Below are positions 1 to 16,166 of a DNA stretch of 64,000 nt, one piece after another. This DNA is from Diphasiastrum complanatum (Eukaryota; Streptophyta; Lycopodiopsida; Lycopodiales; Lycopodiaceae): NCBI GenBank assembly GCA_029204225.1, contig CM055108.1, forward strand, positions 9,359,849 through 9,423,848. The letters are read 5' to 3'. The notes below the pieces were generated by a model. That model was not told the DNA's origin and did no database searches. It worked only from the letters and a program-made list of their open reading frames with translations. Within the stretch, counting starts at the first letter, position 1, and every line of letters starts with the position of its first letter. A program made the translations under genes and the position numbers.

Positions 1-2631
1 GATCAAACCCATAAAGTGCTACTCTGCGGAACACACAACCTGTTCCCACGTACACTGGACCTTGAATCCCATCCAGAGCACGCATGTTCACATCAAAGAA
101 TACTGTGTTGTGATTTGCATAGCGGTCATTGGGATCGATACCTTCAAAACGTTGAGGAAATTGAACATAACAAATGCGATCTCCACCTCTATCCATCATG
201 AAGCACATGGCCTCCCTCATGGCTAAGGAGTTGTATACATAATGATCACAGTCAAGGTTCAAAATAAAGGGTCCATTTGACATTATTGCACTTGTACGCA
301 CCAATGCATTCATTGCACCTGCCTTCTTGTTGTGGTCGTAGCCTGGGCGCTTCTCCCTTGACACATACACAAGCATTGGAAGACGAATATCCAGCTCCGT
401 TGTGTCAATCAAATTTTCTTCATCAGCACTTCCCATCAGAGGCTCACTGCTTGGGGGAGCAAGCATCACCTAGAAATGCAACAATCTTATTATATCCTCT
501 TTCTAGCTACATATTAATCCGAGAGGAAACGTCAGTTGTTAGTATGCTCAGGTAAGAAGCTAGTAATACGAGAGGTGAATTGAAACGCTACCTAGAAGCA
601 ATTCCGAACGGTTTCACACCCTTTGAGCTAATGATGTTTAGAAAGCATAGAGGCAATCATTTCAATGCAATATAAAATCGGCAATTGCATAAGCATTAAT
701 ACCTGAATAATACCAGCATGATCCCCTCTGCCATGCTCTTTGTTTGAAACTGTCCAAGTGCCAGGCCAATGTGTGCCATCTGCCATCCAGGTAGCTTTGG
801 CATAGTTTAAAGTTTCGCCTGGGTCGCCACCACTCTCAATCTGTGCTCTTTTTGCTCTTATTTCCTCATGTGCATTGTAAGCATCTGATCTTCTGCGTAT
901 GGCATCAGGCAGACCATTGATACGAACTTTAAACTCGTCATACTCCCTTTTTATTCTTCTTCGATCCTTCACAAAGTCGGGCCGCATTTTGTTCTTGGTA
1001 GGATCCCCTTTCAGTAGGAAATAGGACTCAGGATTCCGAGGCTCGATCTTATGCTTTCTACAAAAAGGCACCCAGTATCTAGCAAAGCTTGCTGCTTCTG
1101 CCAAAGCCTCAAATGTCAACAAAGCTCCTCCATCATCTGAGAGATAACAATTGAGCTTTTCTACAGGATAATCAGCAGCAAGAATAGATAAAATTGTGTT
1201 AGCAGTGACCAATGGTGGTTCTTTTTCGGGGTCAGCTGTAGACACAAAGACATCCATTCCTGGCAAGTCTGATCTGCCCCTTGGATTCTCTGGGCTTGGT
1301 GTCTCGAACTTATCCTTCAAAACATTCAGGTCAGTCACTCGATTCACAGGAAACAGCTTAGGAAGCTGGTCTAGGACCCACGAAAAAGCGAACCATATTT
1401 CGCAAACTACAGACATGCCCCACAGCCACATTGCATCCTTGTTGGGATTGCGAATACGCCACGCCAAAAACAATCCCAATACTGCCAACCTAATGACAAC
1501 CAGTAACCTTCATCCACACAGCAGCAACAAAAACGGTTAGAATGAAAGAGGCACATACCCTTGACAAACGGAGCTACTGCTGAAAGCACCATACATCAGC
1601 ACAGTTCAAACAAGCTCGTTCAGTAGCACTATCCTCACAAGTCTAAATGAGCAGTCATCCAGATTTCACACTCACACTTCCTCGTAAACAGGGCAGAAAG
1701 TTAAATGACTGAAAATTAAGCAAGAACTTAGATTGAGATACCTGTAAGGACTAAGAATCGCTGCAGAAGCCTGGACCTTACGTGACAGGGGCCTTCTAGC
1801 TTTCTCATTAAATGTCTGAGGTGCTCCATTACCACTACCACCGTCAAAGTAAGCGTTATCCTTGGGCCAGAGTGCATTGCCATAGCCATAAGTCCCTTTA
1901 GTTTCATACAGCCAGCGAGCATGATCAAACTCTGAGGTCTGATTTCCCATCAAAAGTGGTGGCTTAGTAGATTTCAGGCGAGATAGCCTCCGATCCATCT
2001 TGGAATCCCTCATGGGTAGCGGTAAGGGTAAAACATCCTCAGCAGGCTCATCCACCTCCACAACCTTATACTGCTCCTTGCAACCGGGGCACTTTCCCCC
2101 GTTGTTAAGAGCATCAATGTAGCAATCCCTGCATATCTTGAAAGCACATTCACAAGGAGTAACATCTTCCCCTCGCTCGTCCCTCATTGCTTTTGCATCA
2201 CATCCCTCCATTGAACAAGTTAGCCCACGAGCACATGCCATTTGCGGATGGCTAGCATCTCCCTCGATCATCTTGTCTATCACGTGCCCCCTTGTCATAC
2301 TGTTGAAGCCACCTGTGAAGATGGTATTGGAAACGAACTGCTGCTCTGCCTTTACAGCAATGGCAGGATCCATCATAATAGTCGGAGTAGCAGACATTGG
2401 CTGGTTATCTGGTGTAGGAGGGATGTGCACCGTGTAGTGCCTGAATTCTGAGCTCACCTCCCCAGCCAGATCAGTGTCATCCCTTGAAAGGGTTACATAG
2501 CGTCCGCTTGAAGTGCGTCTTGCTGCGCTGCTAGCAGGGGAAGAAGTGTTGGACCTAAGCATCCTCGGACTAGCCAGATTTCTGAAAGATCTGGCATTTG
2601 AGATTGAGAATGAAGAAGCTGGCGAACCCAT
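1..2631 (-). CDS. CslD: Cellulose synthase-like protein D, 5' two thirds (runs off left edge)
   Basis: Membrane glycosyltransferase (GT2) of the CslD group, which makes beta-1,4-linked wall glucan/mannan, notably in tip-growing cells. Exon 1 is 2631-1742, exon 2 is 1507-703, exon 3 is 469 to the window edge. Both introns (1741-1508 and 702-470) have GT..AG ends and the phases join correctly (intron 1 splits an Arg codon, intron 2 is phase 0). Exon 1 carries the CslD-type N-terminus with TSSGRYV and the [11 protein letters not shown] block, then a RING-like zinc domain with CxxxxC, CEC, CxxC and CPGC cysteines near residues 140-195. Exon 2 holds the first transmembrane stretch (LGLFLAWRI), then the first catalytic Asp motif LSDDGG. 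Exon 3 holds the DCD motif in NLDCDHY. About 720 residues are present, against roughly 1,100 in the family; the TED and QxxRW motifs must lie beyond base 1. The start is the Met at 2631, which matches the family N-terminus. The gene looks intact. CslD rather than CesA is favoured by the N-terminus. Confidence 0.96.
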
Positions 2632-3500
2632 ATCTCTCTTCTGGATGAACTCTCTACGTCAATCAACAGTGCAGAAATGCAAATAACGACTACACTGACT
2701 GAGCTGAAATGCGTCTGAGCTCAAACTAACAACTACGTTTTGAAATCAAAAGATTTCTTCAGTGCTCACAATCGTATGCTCTCCACCAACTCACATTTAC
2801 GAAAATCAATCAATCAATCCACACCGAGATAACTACTGTCTGATCTTAAAAAATGTTCAACAAAAACCATACAACATCTTCACTAACCTCAAAAGAAAAC
2901 CAAGTGAGTCAGAAGCTGTTCTACGAAAAACCTGAAAACCCAAAAGAATCAATAGGCTACCAAGTAAGATAAACCTCCGATCTCGTTCTTTCTGGAATCT
3001 GAGCACATTTTGCATCTGAGAGTTCTGTAAGCCTTAAGGTACAGAATAGCAGTGCGCACTTGTCAGAGCTTAAAATAAAAACCAGAGAAACAGAGTGAAA
3101 TTTCAGAGAGGCTGAAGGCTGAAGCTACTTGGAAAGCAGAAGCCAAATGATGAAAACCATAGCAGAGCAGCTGTCTGCTGGATCTGTCTGATCTTAAGAA
3201 GAAGAAAACACGCGGAAACGAGCGCAAGCACATGCACACGGCATACACCAGCTTCGAGAGAAGGAAACCAATCACAAGCTAGGAAATAGCATTTTTTAGG
3301 AGACTCAGCAGAATTATTAGGGCTGCAAAGCAACTGCACCCATTTTAGGGCTAGGGCTGGATGTGAAATGTAATGAACTGCTTGCTCGATTCGAGTAGGG
3401 TTAGGAGCAAAAAGCAAAGCCAACGGTTATTTAGATTAGGGTTAGAGAACAGACAGTGAGAGGGAAGGGGCGGAGAAAGAAGGGCAAAGCCAACGGCCAG
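2632..3500 (-). promoter_or_regulatory. CslD 5' leader and probable core promoter
   Basis: This stretch lies directly upstream of the CslD start codon and has no convincing coding frame. It contains telo-box-like AACCCTA motifs on the minus strand (forward TAGGGTTA at 3398-3405 and TTAGGGTTAGAG at 3435-3446) and a purine-rich block at 3460-3483 that reads as a pyrimidine patch on the gene strand. Both are common near plant transcription starts. CslD genes often carry a 5' UTR intron, and a candidate exists around 2915-2985, but I cannot define its ends. The transcription start is inferred to be near 3.3-3.45 kb. Confidence 0.4.
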
Positions 3501-5148
3501 ACTGTGTCAGCCGTCCGATCGACGCCATCAACGGTTCTAGCCAACCAGTTGTCTTTGCTGTTGCCAACGGATAAATTACAAGCCCAAGATTGGGATTCTA
3601 ATAAAAGCATGTGTGGGGACCTACTAATCGGTGCACCTTCTAATGTCGGGACCCACTAGATGTGAGACTATGGTTTTCCAAATGGGGACTTATCACATGA
3701 CTTGGCCTCACAACAAGTGTTCATGAAACCTTTTTGGCTTTTTAAAACTTGCATTTTCTTAGTTTCTCGATTTTTTAAGGACTACTACTCATAAAAGGCT
3801 TTATCAGGCTATGTAAAAAACCATAAAAAGTTTCCTGATGATGATTTTTGACAAAGGATGCCGATTTCATTCTTATGCTTAGTCGTCAGCTTTCCCAAAC
3901 AATCTCAAACTTTGAATCCATTTGTAAGTAGTGCTACGGCTCCAATTTTGGAACTGTCGCCCCAGCAATTGCAAGACCTACAAAGAACATGAATGAAATC
4001 AGCATTATCTTTTTAAATAAATATCATGAAAATTTGGACGAATAGTCGTCCAAAAACAAACTTTTTTTTAGGATAACTCAAAAAAGGTTTTTTGAGCACT
4101 CTTTGGCCCCTTTATCTAACCACCCATTTGTTTGTTTGGGCAAGCCACATATATGCCCAACATCACAATGAACCCTCTTTCACATTGAGAATAGTAATGT
4201 TGCAAGTAGATTGGACTATTTTAATTTGATCTATCATGTCCTTAACCCTTTTTTCTCAAGTTGCCAAGCAATGAGTCCTAGCTCAAAATTTGGGACCATA
4301 GTAGTTGCGCTTACTAATAAAATCAAAAACATGGTGAGAGCTTAAATGGAGGATGCCCAATTTTTTTAAATGAATCAAAAAGCATACTCTGATTATGACG
4401 TATTTCCATTCAAATTAAGTGAAATTTCAACTTCATTGATGAAATTTGACAAAGATTGCAACCGATTTTGATTTGAAAGATGGATTTAATCCAAATAGTT
4501 TTGGAATATGTCAACGGAATCATACATTCTAATACTCCAAATTATGCACCACCACTGTAGTGACAATGATGGTGCAACCAACCAACCGAGTGGGAATGGT
4601 GGGTGATACCACCATCTTTCCAAGATAGTTGTATCTTTTATCACCTTGAGATAAATGGGACACAATAGTGTCACATGCGAAATAAGCTCATCCAAAAACT
4701 TTCATAAAGTGTATTCCCACTAGTTGCAAATTTAATTGCATGACCCTTTTACTTTACCACCCATTATTGTGCCTTGTCATTTGAGACAACTAGACCCCTC
4801 TTTCAAACTGACCTAGTTTGTGTAAATGCATATCTCTAAAAGATTTAAGATTGATCAATTCTTCTTCTAGCAACTCAACCTGTCGGGCAATGTCCCTAGG
4901 TACAAAAAATTACATTGAGTTCAAATTATTGCTATTTTTTGGTATGCAAACTCTAAAAAATAATCCTAACCCTAACCCTAATCTAATTCCAAAACATCAT
5001 CACATTTTACAACACAACATGCATCATTTGAGAACCAACATTATATCAATTTGCATTACATATTGTCAAAACAAAGTCTTACAATATTTCATTCCAAAAT
5101 AAAAGTACATCAATTTACATTACATAGAAGATATTTTTCAAAACAACA
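3501..5148. other. Intergenic AT-rich DNA, no recognisable gene
   Basis: No long reading frame, transposon motif or RNA gene is recognised here. A short CCTAACCCTAACCCTAATC run at 4965-4983 is the only notable motif. Poly-T and poly-A runs are frequent. Confidence 0.5.
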
Positions 5149-6593
5149 TTACATAGTAGTTGCATTATACAAAACAGTGAAAATGGCATTCACATTACGT
5201 TCGACATAGCTCAGAGTGTTGCGAAAGCGAAACTGTTTCGTATTTGTTTCGTTTTCGTTTTTGTATTCGCGGATTTTGTGTCTTTGAATTTGCGGATACT
5301 GTAGGATTCGTTTTGCCATTTGCCAATGTGCCAAGCCAAGATTGGAAGAAAATTTGCTCAAGGCGTAAACAGAGAAAGCTAGATCGGGTCTGGTACAAAT
5401 TGTGAGGTACATCAGACTACCGATTAAGTTTTGGTAGGGTATACCTGCCATCTTCTGTTTACCCTCTTCCGTTTTTGGGCAATCATGCTTCGTGAGCTTG
5501 GTTTCAGCTATCATTGGTGTGGCCTTTTCTTTGCAGTCCATCATGTGGTACTGCTTGAGCACCTTTTTGGCGTATTCTGACTGACTCAAGTGCATTTTTC
5601 CCTTTGTTCGATCTCTTTTGACCTCCAGCCTGAGACATTTTGTTGCTTCTCCAAGATCTGTGATTTTGTAACTTTAAGAAATTTGACTCTTCGTGTCTTT
5701 GATCAACATCAAGGAATTTCCTATCATTAGGGAATCATCCACGAAGATTGTCAGTATCACAAAATCTTGTCCTACTCTTTTTATGTAGACATTGCAGTCT
5801 AGTTGTGTAGGATTGAAGTCTAGAGACTTCACGAATTCTAGAGACTTCAGAAGACCATCGAGCTTCTTATACCAAGCTCGTGATGCATGTTTTAGACCGT
5901 AGATGCATCTTTGCAATCGACAAACATATTGTCGATTGTCGGGGTCTTCAAAACCTTTAGGCTACTTCATGAAGATTTCCTCCTCTAGATCTTCGTGGAG
6001 AAAAGCTATTTTCACGTCAATCTGGTGAATTTTCAGATTGTACTATGTGGCGTATGCAAGGAGTAGTCATATGCTTGTCATCTTGACCATCGGCAAATAT
6101 GTGTCGAAATAATCAACACCATATCTCTGCGTGTAGCCCTTCACGACAAGCCTTGCTTTGTAGCGGCCAATGGTGCCATCTGACTTCATCTTTTTCTTGT
6201 AGACCCATTTACAGTCGACTATTTTTCTGTTTTTTAGTAGTGGCTCTAATGTCCATGCCTCGTTTCACCTCATCGACTCGATCTCCTCTAACATTGCCTG
6301 CTTCTAGAATTCTCCCTCTGGACTCTGGATAGCTTCTTGATATGTTGCTGGCTCTTCAGTGAAGCTGCAATGCTCGAACTGTGTGTCTTCGCTCCACTGA
6401 AGATTGTCAGAATAATGGTCTGGAGGTCTTCTCTGTCTTGTTGACCTTCTAGGTTCGTTTTGTCGTTGCTCGAACATTTCTTGTTCGTGGGGTTGATCCT
6501 CTGCGTCCTGCTGCTCTAGAGTTTGTGGCTCTGCATTCTGATTTGATGTATGTCCTCGATCTCCCTCTTGAATGGGCAAAGAGGCATGGGACA
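5149..6593 (-). pseudogene. Ty1/copia polyprotein fragment (family B: linker and reverse transcriptase)
   Basis: The minus strand reads from 6593 down to 5149. At 6593-6304 is the acidic linker between integrase and reverse transcriptase (RRSTRQRRPP then PATYQEAIQS). At 5916-5674 is the RT palm with CIYGLKHASRAWYKKLDGLL and the catalytic FVDDSLMIG (YxDD class). At 5595-5290 is the RT end with LSQSEYAKKVLKQY and TRPDLAFSVYAL. RNase H is missing; the sequence runs into a CGAAAC-rich stretch near 5205-5290. Frameshifts separate the blocks. The copia sequence stops exactly at 6593, where an LTR of another element begins, so that element inserted here. Confidence 0.9.
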
Positions 6594-7550
6594 TGTTAGC
6601 GGATTCTAGGGAATCCTTAGATGCCAAGCCAAGCTGAAGACATAGAGTATCTCTCACCAATGACCGAGGAGGTCTCAGAAGGAGGAGAGCAGAAGAAGCT
6701 AAGAGCCGAGCATGAGAGCCAGGAATTACTAGCTAGGAAGATAGTTATTATCTATGTGAGCCTACATGGTGTATCCTAGAGAAGGAACGACCATGTAGGA
6801 GCTAGTAATATTTCCTAGGCATTGTAAATAAGCATAGACCCCCTTAAATGATTTAGAGTGAGCCACCTTTTGATGGTGACCTCTAGTGGAAGGGCAAATT
6901 CCACTTGTATTTTCCAAATTAGTGGAATTGCCACTTGGGCTCCACATGGACAACCTTCTTGCTTATTTAAGGGCCCCGCTCTCTTGTGAGGGAGGTTTGA
7001 TTGTATTGTCAATTGCTCTTGAGTTAGTAAAGAGGATATTCCACGAGTTCTTGATGATTGTAAAGCTCCTTGTTCATGGCAATCTTCTCGAGTGAAATTT
7101 CTATGAGCATGTCTGATTTCCTTTTGTGTTTGTGGATTAATTAGATTTCTTGCTTTCTCTCTTGCTTGTGGAATGTAGATGTGGATTAGCTTTCTTGTTT
7201 CTTGATTTTGTAGTTTCAGCATACAGGTAAACTATAGAGGCTGAGATTGTGGATTTGATTTGCATACCTTCTAACAATCTTGTCCTTGATTGTCCTTGGG
7301 CATTTCAAACATCAGGAAATGGGTGTTTCTTGATCCTTGGGCTACTAGAGTGCTGTTAGAAAACTAGTTTTCTTGTTTCTTGTTTCTTGCTGAGTAGCTT
7401 AATCTTGTCATTACTTTGTTCTCTTATTTTCGTAGATAGATTGTAGATTTGCTCCCTAATTCAGAACATTGATCTATATTGAGCTAGGACTGGTTGCATG
7501 GCTTGTAAATGCATTTAGCTGAGTAACATATCTACCTCTCCCCACTAACA
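6594..7550 (+). repeat. LTR of Gag-only family 1
   Basis: Starts TGTTAGC and ends ACTAACA, a near-inverted TG..CA terminus. It matches the better preserved LTRs at 51956-52545 and 54121-55299, for example the shared block around GAGTGAGCCACCTTTTGATGG and the downstream CTTGCTTATTTAAG, which may be the TATA region. It is 957 bp, against about 1,179 bp for the 54121 copy. Confidence 0.8.
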
Positions 7551-9002
7551 GGCTGGGAATACACATTTTAATATGAGAAACACTTTTTCCTGGAAATCGT
7601 TCCAACAAGAAGATTAAACTGTAAAGAATTGTAACCAACGGAAGTAACAAAAAGAAGAACGATAAAGAATTGTGTTCACAGATTCAGTGGGAATTTGTGA
7701 ACATTTGGCGCCATTCCACAGCTACATAGACACTGATCCAAGCCAACCCTTTCGATCTGTGCTGCTAAACTATAGCTCTGAAGTCTCACATGCACATCAT
7801 TACCAAGCTCGTCACTTTCATCTCGACCGACGCACAGCTCCATTTTTTACTGAGGCTTCACGCTCCTCCCCTAGCCGAGTTCCATGACTCTCTTTTGGAC
7901 CGGACGAAACCTTGTTTCATTTACCCATTGAAACTATGCACTCACTCTCGACAGAACCACTACTCGCAATATCTTGTCAAGTCCTGAGTTAAATCTTAAC
8001 CGATGCTCATCGATGAAATCTCACCTGAGCCTTTACGTTGAAATCTCACCTGGAGCATCTGTTGAAATTTCAACCGAAGACATCCTGTCAGATCTCGATC
8101 GATGTCTCCTCTCAGATCTCGACCAACGCCTCCAATCAGATCTCGACCGATGCCTCCTCTCAGATCTCGACCGATGCCTCCTCTCAGATCTCGACCGACG
8201 CCTCCTCTCAGATCTCGACCGATGCCTCCTATAAATTCTTGACCGGAGCCTATGTAGAATCTCGACCGAAGCCCTGTCTTAGATCTCAACCGAAGCACCT
8301 GCTCAATTCTCAACTAGAGCCCATATCTCAATTCTCAACCGGAGCCAATTTATCAGATCTCAACTGGAGTGATCTATCAAATCTCAACCGACACACTCTG
8401 TAAAATCTCAAACGGAGCCCATCGCTCAATTCTCAACCAGAGCCAGCTGCACCACAGTTAACCGCAGCAACTGCAACGAGCCTCCAACTATCGTATTCAA
8501 CCACATTCAACCGCAAATAGACCACATTCCAACCACATCCGCCCTTGAACCATAGCACCCACATTCAACTACAAATAGACCACATTCCAACTGCATCCGC
8601 CCTTGAACCGTAGCAACAATATTCAACCACAAATAGACCACATTTCAACCACATCCGCCCTTGAACCATAGCGACCGCATTCAACCGCAAACAGACCACA
8701 TTCCAACCGAGAGCTTTGACTTCCAATCTGAACCAAGTCAACTTCCAATCAAAGTCAACTTTCTTTTTTAACTGGTCTCAGTGTTTGTCAAATACCACAG
8801 TTCCTTGCAAAACCCTAACACAAAAAACAAAACCAAAACAACTGTGCCATTTGGACACCACCACAGTAATCTCTGACAAAAAAATTTTAAAAATTCAAAA
8901 AAAAAAATACCAAAACCACAAAACAAAAACACAAACACTAGTACAATTACCAAAGAGTCCAAGAGGCCTATTTACCCAATCCTAAGACACTCTAGAGTTA
9001 TT
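7551..9002 (+). repeat. Untranslated leader with tandem repeats (24 bp and ~58 bp units)
   Basis: At about 8090-8235 a 24-bp unit (GATCTCGACCGATGCC plus CTCCTCTCA) is repeated about six times, with more degraded CTCAACCGGAGCC-like units to 8460. At about 8500-8710 a second array of roughly 58 bp, built on ACCACATTCAACCGCAAATAG and CATCCGCCCTTGAACC, runs three to four times. The same motifs occur reversed in the minus-strand copy at 58911-60398. No PBS with clear tRNA complementarity was found after the LTR. Confidence 0.75.
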
Positions 9003-10290
9003 ATGGATCGTCCTTACGATCCAAATTCCACAGAGGACTATCCACCAGAGATGGTCTCCCCATCTACTGAACAGGCTCGATTCAATCGATATTCTAGGAT
9101 GAAATCCCAAGTCCAAGAGCCATCAACAAATCCATTTCACCGATGGGAACCAATGCATTTTGAAGCTCCATACGATCGACCACATTTTCATGCTGCAGAA
9201 TCTTCACATGCATGAGCTCACTTAAACGGAGCTTTTGCAAATAATGTTCCACGTACTGAAAAACGTACTCCAAAGCTAGATTCACCTAAGTATGACGATA
9301 ACACTGATCCTCAAAAATTTCTTCAAGTCTTTGAGAATGCATGTGATGTCTATGGGGAGACATCACCAGACGCCATGGTACAGTTCTTCTCGATGACCAT
9401 GATCGATCGAGTACGAGAATGGCTTTTTAACCTTGATCGTGAAGATAAACGAGACTGGTCACTCTTGAAGGAGGCATTTATCAAACGCTTCAAGCCATTT
9501 TGCTTGATCAAAAGTCTTTTTGTCAAGCTAAGTAACATCAAAATGACAAAAGATGAGAAAGTACGTGACTACATTGAACGATTTAAATGATTAAAAAGTC
9601 AGGTACAAGAACAACCCACTAAGTCTATGCTCATAATTTGGTTCCTCGTTGGACTCCCATGATGGATACGACATGGACTTCGCTCCAATGATGAATACAC
9701 ATCATTGAAACAAGCCATGTTTGATGCCATTCAGGAGGAAGACGAGGGATCAGATGTCGATAAGCCACGTGAATGGAGAGCACATTGTGCTGTCCAAGAA
9801 GCTCGACCAAATGAGGAAACACAAGAGCAGGTATGGAAAACACAAATGGAGTTGCTTAACCAACAACACCAGCAACAGATGGAGAAGCTCACGAAAGAGT
9901 TTCAAAACACTCTTAAGTCTATCCAGAGTTCCAAGCCCGAACAGTTACCCACTAGCCAAATTCACCATAGATGAGAGAACACATGGTGCCCTCACTGTCG
10001 AGGTGCACACACTAGCAATGAGTCTTCATACCAACCGGTCCCAGATACTTCATTGATCAAATGTGACATCTGCGACTTTATGGATCATACCTCACTCCAT
10101 TGCTATTATAACCCGAGGAACCAGCCTCACAACTAGTCAGGGGGACATTATCAACCTCCTCGACAACAGTTTGTTTCACAAAACCAACACCAGCATTACC
10201 CACCACAAAACAACCAAGTCCATATACGAGAGTTGCCCAGACAATCTAGACATGAACCTCAACCACAACTGGCGCTCTTAGGACCACCTC
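9003..10290 (+). pseudogene. Gag of Gag-only family 1 (broken)
   Basis: Begins MDRPYDPNSTEDYPPEM. It contains a Ty3/gypsy-type Retrotrans_gag region (RVREWLFNLDREDKRDW, then FIKRFKPF and VRDYIERF) at 9375-9590, a Q/K-rich coiled-coil segment at 9840-9950, and zinc-knuckle remnants (CPHCRGAH near 9990, CDICDFMDHTSLHC near 10065-10106). In-frame TGA stops at 9213-9215 and 9588-9590 sit where the family has Arg codons (CGA), and there is at least one frameshift. Gag forms virus-like particles and packages RNA; this copy cannot make a full protein. Confidence 0.8.
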
Positions 10291-10400
10291 CACAGGGACA
10301 ACAAGACTAGGAGCACAAAAACATCGACATCCTTGAGAATCTGCACAAACACATCTTGTAGAAAACTCCTACGATCACTCATATCATCACGATACAGCAC

Positions 10401-14030
<3,630 letters not shown>

Positions 14031-14400
14031 TTGGAACAACTCACGTGTCTTCTAAAAATTGTGATGGTAAGGACTACCATGAAAGCATCTGATTTTGCCC
14101 AAGTAATTGTAGAACGTTTGTTTAGACTTTACGGATTACCAAGTGACATTATTGTGAGTGATCGTGATCCAAGGTTTACTGGTCACTTTTGGTCGGCCGT
14201 ATTCAGTGAACTAGAGACGACTTCAAGCTTAAGTTCTTCTGACCATTGGTCAGACGGATAGAACAAATCAGGTGAGGGAGAAAATGCTTCGAGCATATTT
14301 TCTAGTAGCAATCTCATTGGGAAGTGTATCTACCCTTGATCGAGTATCTACGTTCTCTTATTGAGTATAGGACAGGAATCCGATGAATTATGATTGACGA
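14031..14400 (+). pseudogene. Ty3/gypsy integrase core fragment
   Basis: The translation shows KASDFAQVIVERLFRLYGLP, then the second catalytic Asp in VSDRDPRFTGHFW and the start of the third motif (SSSDHWSDG), where a TAG stop falls. A frameshifted MLRAYF block follows near 14285. It closely resembles the integrase at 28951-29508, so it is a relative of that chromovirus. It is too short and broken to function. Confidence 0.85.
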
Positions 14401-15289
14401 ATCATAGTTTAGATTCTAGTTATACTTGATCGTTTAAGAGAAGGATTACCTACGAGATCAAAAGATCAAATGATATTTGCATTTTCATTGCAATCTCCTC
14501 GGAGAGGAAGTTATCCTCGGTGGAGATTAAGTAATATCAAGCATTTGGATACCGGTTATGGCCGTGCGTGCTTATATGCAGTTTTGAAAAAAAGAAAAAT
14601 AGCAGCTTCTTCTGAATACCAAAATTCTGTACAACTTTCAAAACTTTCAAATTCTGTTCATCTTTTTTCTTCACTTCATAAAATGCTTGGAAATTTTCAA
14701 ATACCTGGAATTCGGGTCTTCTTCCAGCTTGAGATGATACAATCACAAGGGTGACTATTCTATTCACAGCCCATCATAACCTGGTAGGCTTAGGAACCCG
14801 ATTTACCTTGAAGTTCCAGTTGAAACTTCAGTCTCAACAACTAGCATCCCAGACCATCTGGGAAGTCTAATTTTTGCAGGTACAAAACAAACTACTTAAT
14901 GTACGAACCCCCATCTATACCATCTGAAGTCTCAAATAAAGAGCTAAGTTCTATGTGCCCCGAAGATTCTGATATACCAGGAAAATAAGCCCTGTCATTA
15001 AAAAAATGCTCACACTACCTTTTATCAACATCTACTTGCCAAGTGATGCCTGTAAGGGCCATATGGTTGGACAACCCTGATACAGAATTCAGTTACCCAG
15101 ATGTATTGCAACAAAAGTTTTTTGATCAAAGATAGGCTCACTGCAGATTATTCTAGCTGATGATATACTGCACTAGCTCTTCCGAAAGTTTGCCATGTGC
15201 CTGCCAAATTGAAAAATAAATTGTTTTCATCTTCTGAACAAAAGACGTTATAACAGAAGCAGCAAAGATATGTAGGAAAAGCTGAAGCT

Positions 15290-15557
15290 CACAAGTGAAA
15301 AATCACGTGAAAGTAACGCATGTGAAGAATTGGCTCACATCCCAAGACAGAAACTACGTGACCCGCTACATTTGCCTCAAATATACGAGCTTGTTGAGCC
15401 TGCAGCATTCCTTCGTATGGGGTCCCAACTAGCTGGCATACTTGAAGAAGTGCATCCCATGTGTTCATCTGTCGTTACCAAAATAATAGAGAGATCATCC
15501 AATCAACTAAAAAAATATAATAGTGACTGGCTTGAACTAAACCGACCACTGCATTAG
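15290..15557 (+). other. Possible orphan exon or gene fragment, unrecognised
   Basis: An open frame reads through EELAHIPRQKLRDPLHLPQ, ELVEPAAFLRMGSQLAGIL and EEVHPMCSSVVTKIIERS before a stop at 15557. The composition (mixed charged and hydrophobic, helix-like) looks protein-like rather than repeat-derived. I do not recognise the family, and no clear splice partner is seen. It could be a captured or decayed host exon, or chance. Confidence 0.25.
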
Positions 15558-15837
15558 AGCAAAAGATTAAAAGAAAAAGGAGAATGTATACAAGGGGATG
15601 GGAATTTTGCTGAAGAAGGACTTGACACAAAATTAAGTGCCTTGGATCTTGATGGGCTATTACAACAAAAACCAGAGAACAAGAATCACAGAACAAGTGG
15701 ACAAAGTTGCTTCGAAACTGCACACAGAAGTTCCAACTTTTTCAAATTACTACTTGTAGCTTATGCCATAAGAGCAATGAGTATTTGCAGCCAATTCAGC
15801 TTCATTCTTGCCACATCTTTAGCTTTAAGTGGATGTT

Positions 15838-15957
15838 GGGGGCTGACTAGGTTTGATACAATATGCCTATCTAATATGGCATATTGTACAATATGCCTAT
15901 CTAATATGGCTATGTTGGGGGCTGCCTAGGTTTTATACAATATGCCTATCTAATATG
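15838..15957. repeat. Short direct duplication
   Basis: A motif of about 43 bp (GGGGGCTG.CTAGGTTT.ATACAATATGCCTATCTAATATGGC) appears at 15838-15880 and again at 15915-15957. An extra half copy (ACAATATGCCTATCTAATATGGC) lies between them. It has no coding role and looks like slippage or a minisatellite seed. Confidence 0.85.
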
Positions 15958-16166
15958 GCTGTTTACTGCGACTGTCGGAAAGATTTGATTTGTTAAACAA
16001 ATTTTCTGTCAGGCAATTTTGCACTGACAGTTCATATTGCACGGACCCAAAACATTGCATCTTGTTGAATGCATACTGAAAAAGGCGAAGTAAAAAACTG
16101 ACCTTGCAAAAACATTTAGTAGAAAGAGAAATGGGTACCTTCATGTAAGGGCATGAAGCACAACCT

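Larger units (their letters stand above)
6594..10400 (+). mobile_element. Gag-only LTR retroelement, family 1, copy 1 (5' part)
   Basis: Order on the plus strand: LTR (6594-7550), untranslated leader with two kinds of tandem repeats (about 7970-8710), then gag (9003-10290). Sequence decays after about 10400 with no protease, reverse transcriptase or integrase and no 3' LTR. Two more copies of the same family lie on the minus strand at 54121-60398 and 60399-63187. In those, gag is likewise followed by about 2.3 kb without any pol motif, so lack of pol looks like a family trait rather than an accident here. Confidence 0.75.
14401..16166. other. Mostly unassigned DNA
   Basis: No transposon or gene family was recognised, except for one exon-like open stretch (15290-15557) and a short duplicated motif (15838-15957), listed separately. 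Confidence 0.4.

Noticed and set aside
3063-3423. 70- and 106-residue minus-strand frames upstream of CslD
   Set aside because: No conserved motif, overlapping frames, and a position in the CslD leader/promoter; probably chance.
4965-4983. Telomere-like CCCTAA repeats
   Set aside because: Under three units and not the exact plant CCCTAAA telomere unit; too short for an interstitial telomere.
7974-8313. Open frames on both strands with an 8-residue periodic SDLDRCLL-like protein
   Set aside because: The period comes from a 24-bp DNA repeat, which keeps frame in both directions; it lies in the untranslated leader, and the minus-strand copy has no matching conserved protein.
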